A stretch of DNA of 64,000 nucleotides, from positions 3,968,001 to 4,032,000 of the forward strand of contig CM066303.1 of the NCBI GenBank assembly GCA_033807695.1. The letters run 5' to 3'. Numbering within the stretch: the stretch's first letter is position 1; each line of letters begins with the position of its first letter. Both the position numbers and the translations under genes were made by a program. Of the stretch, positions 58,560 to 64,000 are shown one piece after another. This DNA comes from Daedaleopsis sinensis (taxonomy: Eukaryota > Basidiomycota > Agaricomycetes > Polyporales > Polyporaceae). The notes below the pieces were generated by a model. That model was not told the origin of the DNA. It worked only from the letters and a program-made list of their open reading frames with translations, and searched no databases.

Positions 58560-59254
58560 GCTTCGGCGTTGTAGCGAGTCGCGACTCACCACATCATACT
58601 CTAGCTGGTATTCCTGCGGGATGAAGGTCGATGTTGCAAGGTCCTTGGGGTGGTTAGATTGTCGATGATTTGCTAGAAACATATCGAGAGTCAGAGTCGC
58701 GCCTGTAATATTATATCGCACGTCACTTACCCCACGCAAAGTTGTACCATGCTTGGCGCATATATGTACCATCTAGTTGATTGCACACTACGTCTGCTGG
58801 TAACACGCGCACGATGCTCCGCCGATCGAAGCAGTAGTACCCGTTCCCGCACACGTCCGCGAGCCTCATGCCCTGCGCGATGTTCACTTTGTCCGCAAAC
58901 GTCATTCACGGGTGTAACATCCATTTGGGCTAAAGAGCCAAGCCTATGGTGTAGACGGCTCCCGCATTCACGCCGTCGTAGTCGCCGCAGTGGATGATGT
59001 CGCGCTTGAAGAGAACGCCGGAGGCCTGATGCGTCCGACACGGCGGAGATGGCCTCTTCGAGCGAGGGCGAGTTAACATAGCCGTCCGGGTCCACGATGG
59101 CGGCGTTCTCGACGAGGCACTTCCAGATAGTGTGTCTACTCTTTGCAATCCGGCCGAGGTAGAAGCCGGCGGGCGTACCGGCGGGGATGGGGTGAAGTGT
59201 AGACTCGTCGTCACGGGAGATCCCTGCCCCTATCAACAGGCCGGTCGTAGCCAT
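58560..59254 (-). pseudogene. Frameshifted paralogue of the secreted protein
   Basis: On the minus strand STLHPIPAGTPAGFYLG and IWKCLVENAA match TLHPIPVGVANGFYQG and VWEFLGADAA of the gene at 57933. A frame change near 59020 is needed to reach VLFKRDIIHCGDYDGVNAG, which matches AKRDFITCNGYGINA, including the KR site. NIAQGMRLADVCGNGYY then matches QDQLADLCGSGYF. The last cysteine-rich part is diverged (VVCNQLDGTYMRQAWYNFAW) and may continue after an intron. A clear signal peptide is not seen. It is called a pseudogene because of the shift; an unusual intron there is less likely. Confidence 0.65.
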
Positions 59255-61269
59255 GCAAGTGCAGCCTGGGGAGCCATGTTCAGGAGCTCGCGAGTTCGGG
59301 GGAAGAACGGCGCGGCCGGCGATGGATCCAAGGCAAGGTGGATGTTCGTTCTCGAAGACGCTATGCTGGACGGAGGGTCCGCCTAGGGCTGGACCCGGGA
59401 TGGGCCGGTATTCGAATGCGCGGTCGCCCGGGAGATAGAGGAGGAGGGAGTAGGATGTTTGGACCGGACGCAGGGGTGGACATGGACATGTGTGGTCTTA
59501 GCCTGGCGCAAATGGAGCGGTGGTCGCTTGGGTGTATTAAGAAGAGGACGCGAACGAGGTAGGCGGTGGAGACGGGAATGTAAATGGAGATGGAGGTGAC
59601 TAACGCTCGCAGTCGGCGGAAGCATCAGCCCCCATCCACGTCCTCACCCTCGTTCACAGCGCGTGCCTATCCGGGTCGAAGATCGCGAGCCGTGTGCGAT
59701 CAATGCAAGTCAATGTGGATGTCCGGCCTCGAGGGCGCCATGTTAGGACGGGGTAAGATTGAAGAGTTGGGACGGGCGGATGTTCGAATCCTGGGAGGTC
59801 GGAGAAGATGAAGAGGATGGGGCACGTTTGGGAGGGTGTACGGGCGTGACTTGGCCTGGCGCGAACGAAACGGTGGCGGATCCGGTTGGTATCGTCCCCA
59901 CATCTCGTTGGGATAATTGTTGCGAGCATTGCTTGTGCCTGCCTGTCATTTGAGGGGAGAACTGCACGGCTCGTAGGAGGCGCTCAGCGGAGTCTGATAG
60001 ATGTCGCTCTGTCGGCGCGAAGGTATACTTGAAATCAGCAATACAGACAGAGGTCGGGCTATTTTCAGAGCGCCGCGAAGGCGTGGTGTGGGTCTGGACG
60101 ATGATGTAGGTGGGCCGGGGAATGTCTTGCCAGTGTAGGGATCCGCAAATTCTCTAGGGGCAGACTGGGCAGAGCGTGACAGTGTTCAGCGGCGGAGAAT
60201 CGTCCGGTTACCACAGCCATATCACCAAGTGCGTATGCGCTGATAGGCCTCTTACATGAGAGGGTCCGTCGTCTGTGGGTTTGGCGAGGAAGAAGAGCGC
60301 GAACGGCGGTGATCCAGTTTGAGTAGCGAGGGAGGCGAGAGCTAGGAGCGGCGTAGTTTGTGGGTAGGGAGTATGAGAAATGGGGAGAGGATCGTGAACC
60401 TGTGTGTCAGAATGCACGTTTTATTGCGCCCTGAATCAATGGCCCGAGAGGGGTAGTCATGATCAGGTTTGTACAGGACCTACTGAACGGGGATGGACGG
60501 TCCTTAGCTGAGAGACACACTGGCACACTGAGTATTACGGGGTATGTACGGGCGCGTCCTGGGCGCGTAAAGAGAATGCCGGTGGAGCACTGACCGAAGG
60601 TACGGTCATGCACAACTGTGAGTCGACTTGTACGACATGTACAATACTGGTCTTCAGGGCAGCAAGGGCGAAAGCGGATAGATGAGGAGAGAGGGGAGGG
60701 TATCGGAACCGTCCAGGGCCTAAGCCTGGGGAGAGCGAGGACGATGGAAGCGAGCGAGCTACTTTCTGTGACGTATAAAGCACAGACCAGAACCTGATGC
60801 ATGAGTTGTACAGCAGAGTCGCAAAACAGAGGCGGGAGGCACAGTCCAAACAAGCTCAAAACAGCTCCGAGTCTTCGAAGAGCGGCGCCGCGCGTTGATC
60901 CCATTGGTCCGGCATCTCCCATCAATGGTGTCACGAAGCGCCTATGATGTGTCTACTTCAAGCGCTCATCTCCAAAACTCAGCAAACTTGACTCCGTCTC
61001 TCAGCCTCCAGCAGCAGTCCTGAATACTTTCTGTTGCCACTATGCCTCTGCGAGTCATCAATCATCGTTCTCTGTTGTGTTTTTTTGTGCAGGAGTGGAC
61101 CTTTATACTGCCTTAATCGACGAAAGCTAATACTAGGCAGGCACTCAGCGCGTGGCAGCAGGCGACTCGAAGCAAATCGAACCCGCTTCAAGACTTCTAT
61201 CTTCCCAAACGGTACTATATATGCATGCAGCGTGCGCTCAGGGAATTGTTCTCGCCATTGGAGTTCACG
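59255..61269. other. Stretch between secreted-protein pseudogene and second oxidase relic
   Basis: No gene can be named. It contains a diverged direct duplication (59.33-59.55 and 59.70-59.89 kb). A 175-codon minus-strand frame at 60407-60934 (hydrophobic LGAVLSLFGLCLPPLF start, Cys-rich middle) could be an exon but matches no family I know. Confidence 0.35.
59335..59890. repeat. Diverged direct duplication of about 190-210 bp
   Basis: Blocks GTGGATGT.CG, CGGATGTTCGAAT / CGGTATTCGAATG, GGTGTACGGGCGTG / GGTGGACATGGACATG and CCTGGCGC.AA occur in the same order at 59.33-59.55 and 59.70-59.89 kb. Similarity is moderate. Confidence 0.45.
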
Positions 61270-62410
61270 CACGGTTTACGGGAGACATTTAAGCTGCCGC
61301 ATAACCCGAGGCTCGGCATTGGTGGAGAACACCAGGTACGTGACCCTCGTGAAAATCATCTTCTCCTGCTAGTACTTGTGACATATAGCCATAATTTCCC
61401 AGGTCGTAGTGACGAGCATGGACACACCACATGAAGAACATCACAAACTGATTCAAGCTCTGCTGTGCTGAGGACTCCTCTTGACGGGCAGTATGAGTAC
61501 GGTACGAAGCATAACGCCAAGGCAGACGCTGCCAATCATGCGGTGCTCAGCGGGACATCGGCTGGTGGGCGGCTGCTCCGAGGGGGACACACTGTGTACT
61601 CTTCCCGTCCTGCGGTCTACTAGGTGCGGAACATCTGCATCTTCGGTGAAAATTATGTTGCGGACGCAGGATACGGCTGGGAGGGAAAGACGTCGACATC
61701 ATCCTCGAAAGCTCCGTCGTGACCTCATCGAGATGCTCACCTCATCAACAACGCACAACGACACCCCCGCGGCGGTGGCGAAGACACCTTCGGAATCGTC
61801 AGCTCAGTGACATATACATCGCACACGTCCTACTGTTCTCGGTCCATTGCATCACCGCTATAAACGGCGCGCGGCGCAACGTGGCCATATCACACGCGTT
61901 TCCCGAGCTCGTGCGGATTACTTTCTTCTCAGCTGACCGACGCTGACCGAGATGATACATACAGCTAGTACAAACCTTCTCGCCTCCTCTCGCCTCCTTG
62001 CGCCTCCTGGGCCCAGACCCCAGGCAAACAAGACCGTCAGTCCGCACGTTGCCGACAATTCGAGCACGAGCGGGGACCTGGCCTTCCGAAAGGCACTGAC
62101 CGTGTATACGGCAACGACGGTCCCCGCTCCGTCGTGGTATAAGTGGTGACCCGGAATCATCAACACTACAGGGCAGGTGGTCGACCGGCACTGCATAGTC
62201 TCAGCAGGAGGCGCAATTCGAACATCAATCAGTACCTCGGCGGTCGTCCTCAATCCAGCATGGCGCAAGGCTGCAGCGCGCACGATCACCGACATTTCTT
62301 AGTCAGACGGCACGGCGGCCGAAAGCATTTTCAAGTTGACGCACTGCGCGAGAAGCTCAAGAGTACTGCGACGCTTCGTGCGCTCGCGCCCAATTCGGGA
62401 GCCTTCTAGA
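61270..62410 (+). pseudogene. FAD-linked oxidase pseudogene, copy 2
   Basis: Decayed copy of 55.68-56.51 kb. GAGACATTTAAGCTGCC matches the STEDI region. NHAVLSGTSAGGRLLRGGHT (about 61540-61600) replaces the GGW..GGGHS motif, with the key Gly-Trp changed. NPAWRKAAARTITDIS ends in a stop near 62300. The block ALREKLKSTATLRALAPNSG, typical of the C-terminal part of the family, follows near 62340-62405. The central FAD-domain segment is partly deleted. Confidence 0.65.
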
Positions 62411-63502
62411 ACAAGGTATGTCACACCGCAGCTCCCCCCTCCGTGCTCACCACAGACGTAGTTACAATTGTCTACTGGCCCGCTCGGCGGATATGCGCAT
62501 CATCAGGCATTCCTCTAGACCTGCTCGTCGTTTCCAAAGGCACCGGGTCCAATCGTTGGAACAATGTGTTGGAGTGTCTTATGTGAGGAGCGACGTAAGT
62601 ATAATCACCTGAACCTCGAAGCGCTACCTGGCCTCCTTCTGCGGGCCTGCTGGTACAAGAGGCAGAAGGATATGATATGGCATTGTAACAATGACGCCCC
62701 GCCTCGGTCTCAGAAGGATACGATGAGAATCGTTGTTTGTGCGGAGCGCGGTCTTGTATATATATAATGACAGCGTCAGAGGCAAGCTTGATATCATGAC
62801 CACAAGGGTGTCACCGGAGGTACCGGAGGAAGGACGTCCGAGTATCCTAGTAGAACTCGCTGCCGTCTGACCAGAGGCTGCGATACAAAATAGACCGTCA
62901 AGGTGCAAGAGACCAGCAGCCCTGTGGAAGGTGAGTACTTGAGTGACTAGTTACTCACGGTTAACGGAATATATATCAAGTATGCTCAATGTAGTAAGCC
63001 TGAGTGTGAACTTGCTCAAGCCGCTCATCAGCTGAATGGTCAAATTTTTAGATTGAAGCACGGTAAGAGCACTAGCAGGCTGGCAGCCTGAGGGAAATAT
63101 GATTATGAGAAGATTTGTGCTTCTCTAGAATCAGGGGGCACAACATCGTCCTGACTAGCCTGGAACTGCAAGCTCTGGCCATGGGCTCGAGCTCAAGTCA
63201 AATGAACTCGGAACAATGTTTTTGCAAACCGTGAAACTCCAGAATGCCACCTACTTACCGCATGCGCATCCGCTGTTTTCTACCTATGACCACAATTCTG
63301 ATGATATCAAGGGTCCTAAGGCTGACAGCATTGAATAAGACCACTCAAGTCGCAACATACCCGAAGGTGTAGGTGTCGGCCGGCAGGAAAGACAAATCCA
63401 TCCGCTCGGATCATCTGTTATAATTAAGTTCCTACTAGTACTCGCCTTCAAATCGTACACAGGATTTCACAACTTCCAGTGCCTAGTCACGGTACCCTGG
63501 AG
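62411..63502. other. Intergenic region before secreted-protein gene 2
   Basis: No gene seen. It aligns with 56.51-57.82 kb in blocks (GGATATGATATGGCA, CCTCGGTCTCAGAAGGA, GATTATGAG.AAG.TTTGTGCTT). Confidence 0.6.
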
Positions 63503-63510
63503 TATATAAG
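63503..63510 (+). promoter_or_regulatory. TATA box of secreted-protein gene 2
   Basis: TATATAAG lies 114 bp before the ATG at 63617, at the same place as in copy 1. Confidence 0.65.
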
Positions 63511-63616
63511 GCTTCCCAAGCACCGTAAATTCCCCCTCAGAGCCAACGAACCAACGAGCTCTTCCGTCACATCACATCATCTCGACTTCCACTCGTCGCT
63601 GCTCTACACACCCGAC

Positions 63617-64000
63617 ATGGTCACTCTCACCATCTCCTTCGTCACGCTCCTCGCCGCGGTCAGTCTGGCCGCAGGTGCAACTATCCCCGATAGTACTGGA
63701 CCCACCCTGCAGCCCATTCCAGTCGGCACTGCCAACGGATTCTACCAGGGATACGTCCACGAGAACGGTAGCACCGTTTGGGAGTTCCTCGGTACCGACG
63801 CCACCTCGGTCAACCCCACGAACGCGACCATCTCCTCCGGCTCTGCGGCCGCAGTTGCGGACTCCGCGAAGTCTGCGCTCGCCAAGCGCGACTACGTCAC
63901 CTGCAACGGGTACGGCATCAACGCCGACAACGCGAACACCGCGCAGGGCCAGCTCGCGGACTTGTGCGGGAACGGGTACTTCTTCTCCGGGAGGAGCATC
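63617..64000 (+). CDS. Small secreted cysteine-containing protein, copy 2, 3' end outside window
   Basis: 128 codons are open to the window end. The signal peptide is MVTLTISFVTLLAAVSLAAG. The propeptide closely follows copy 1 (TLQPIPVGTANGFYQGYVHE) with an insertion before the Kex2-type SALAKR site. The mature part starts near DYVTCNGYGINADN, with LADLCGNGYFFSG visible. Promoter and 5' leader are also shared. Differences to copy 1 are spread over the protein, and no break is seen so far, so both copies appear to be kept by selection. The family is unknown. Confidence 0.75.
   Translation, partial: MVTLTISFVTLLAAVSLAAGATIPDSTGPTLQPIPVGTANGFYQGYVHENGSTVWEFLGTDATSVNPTNATISSGSAAAVADSAKSALAKRDYVTCNGYGINADNANTAQGQLADLCGNGYFFSGRSI

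Overview
The window looks like nuclear DNA of a mushroom-forming basidiomycete (Agaricomycetes; a polypore is possible but unproven). It is GC-rich, and its genes carry several 50-65 nt introns with GTRNGT donors and short branch-point/CAG acceptors. Its protein families (KDZ transposase with a CxC2 cysteine cluster, TET/JBP-type dioxygenase, DUF6535 membrane proteins, transposon-linked hypotheticals) are typical of that group. No tRNA, rRNA or CRISPR was recognised.

Positions 1-10.5 kb are a mobile-element neighbourhood. From left to right it holds: a 3'-partial transposon-linked hypothetical gene (minus strand); a protein with two RNase H1 N-terminal (viroplasmin-like) domains (plus); a 252-aa hypothetical protein (minus); a TET/JBP-family 2-oxoglutarate/Fe(II) dioxygenase (minus); and, divergently from it, a nine-exon, apparently intact KDZ transposase of 1091 aa (plus). 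The transposase/dioxygenase pair matches the association of KDZ elements with TET/JBP genes described for basidiomycetes.

Positions 11-55 kb are a decayed head-to-tail array of roughly 8-9 kb units. Each full unit ends with a minus-strand gene for a DUF6535 multi-membrane-spanning protein. I could build full in-frame models for four of these (738, 688, 735 and 741 aa). One more copy is 5'-truncated, and a further relic is fused to a piece of a sugar-transporter pseudogene. Between the genes, the units carry degenerate sequence with two strong inverted repeats per unit, eroded coding remnants and two alternating spacer types. One spacer type contains MFS sugar-transporter relics. A tract of about 2.3 kb is almost identical between 15.83-18.12 kb and 37.63-39.92 kb, while the flanks are clearly diverged. 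This indicates recent gene conversion or re-duplication.

Positions 55-64 kb are a two-fold tandem duplication of about 5.7 kb. Each copy has a decayed FAD-linked (berberine-bridge-like) oxidase on the plus strand, then a TATA-box promoter and a gene for a small secreted cysteine-containing protein with a signal peptide and a Kex2-type KR site. The second copy runs off the window. A frameshifted minus-strand paralogue of the secreted protein follows the first copy, and a short relic of the same family lies at 10.8-11.1 kb.

Gene models were built by hand by matching splice sites and reading phase. No transcript or database evidence was available.
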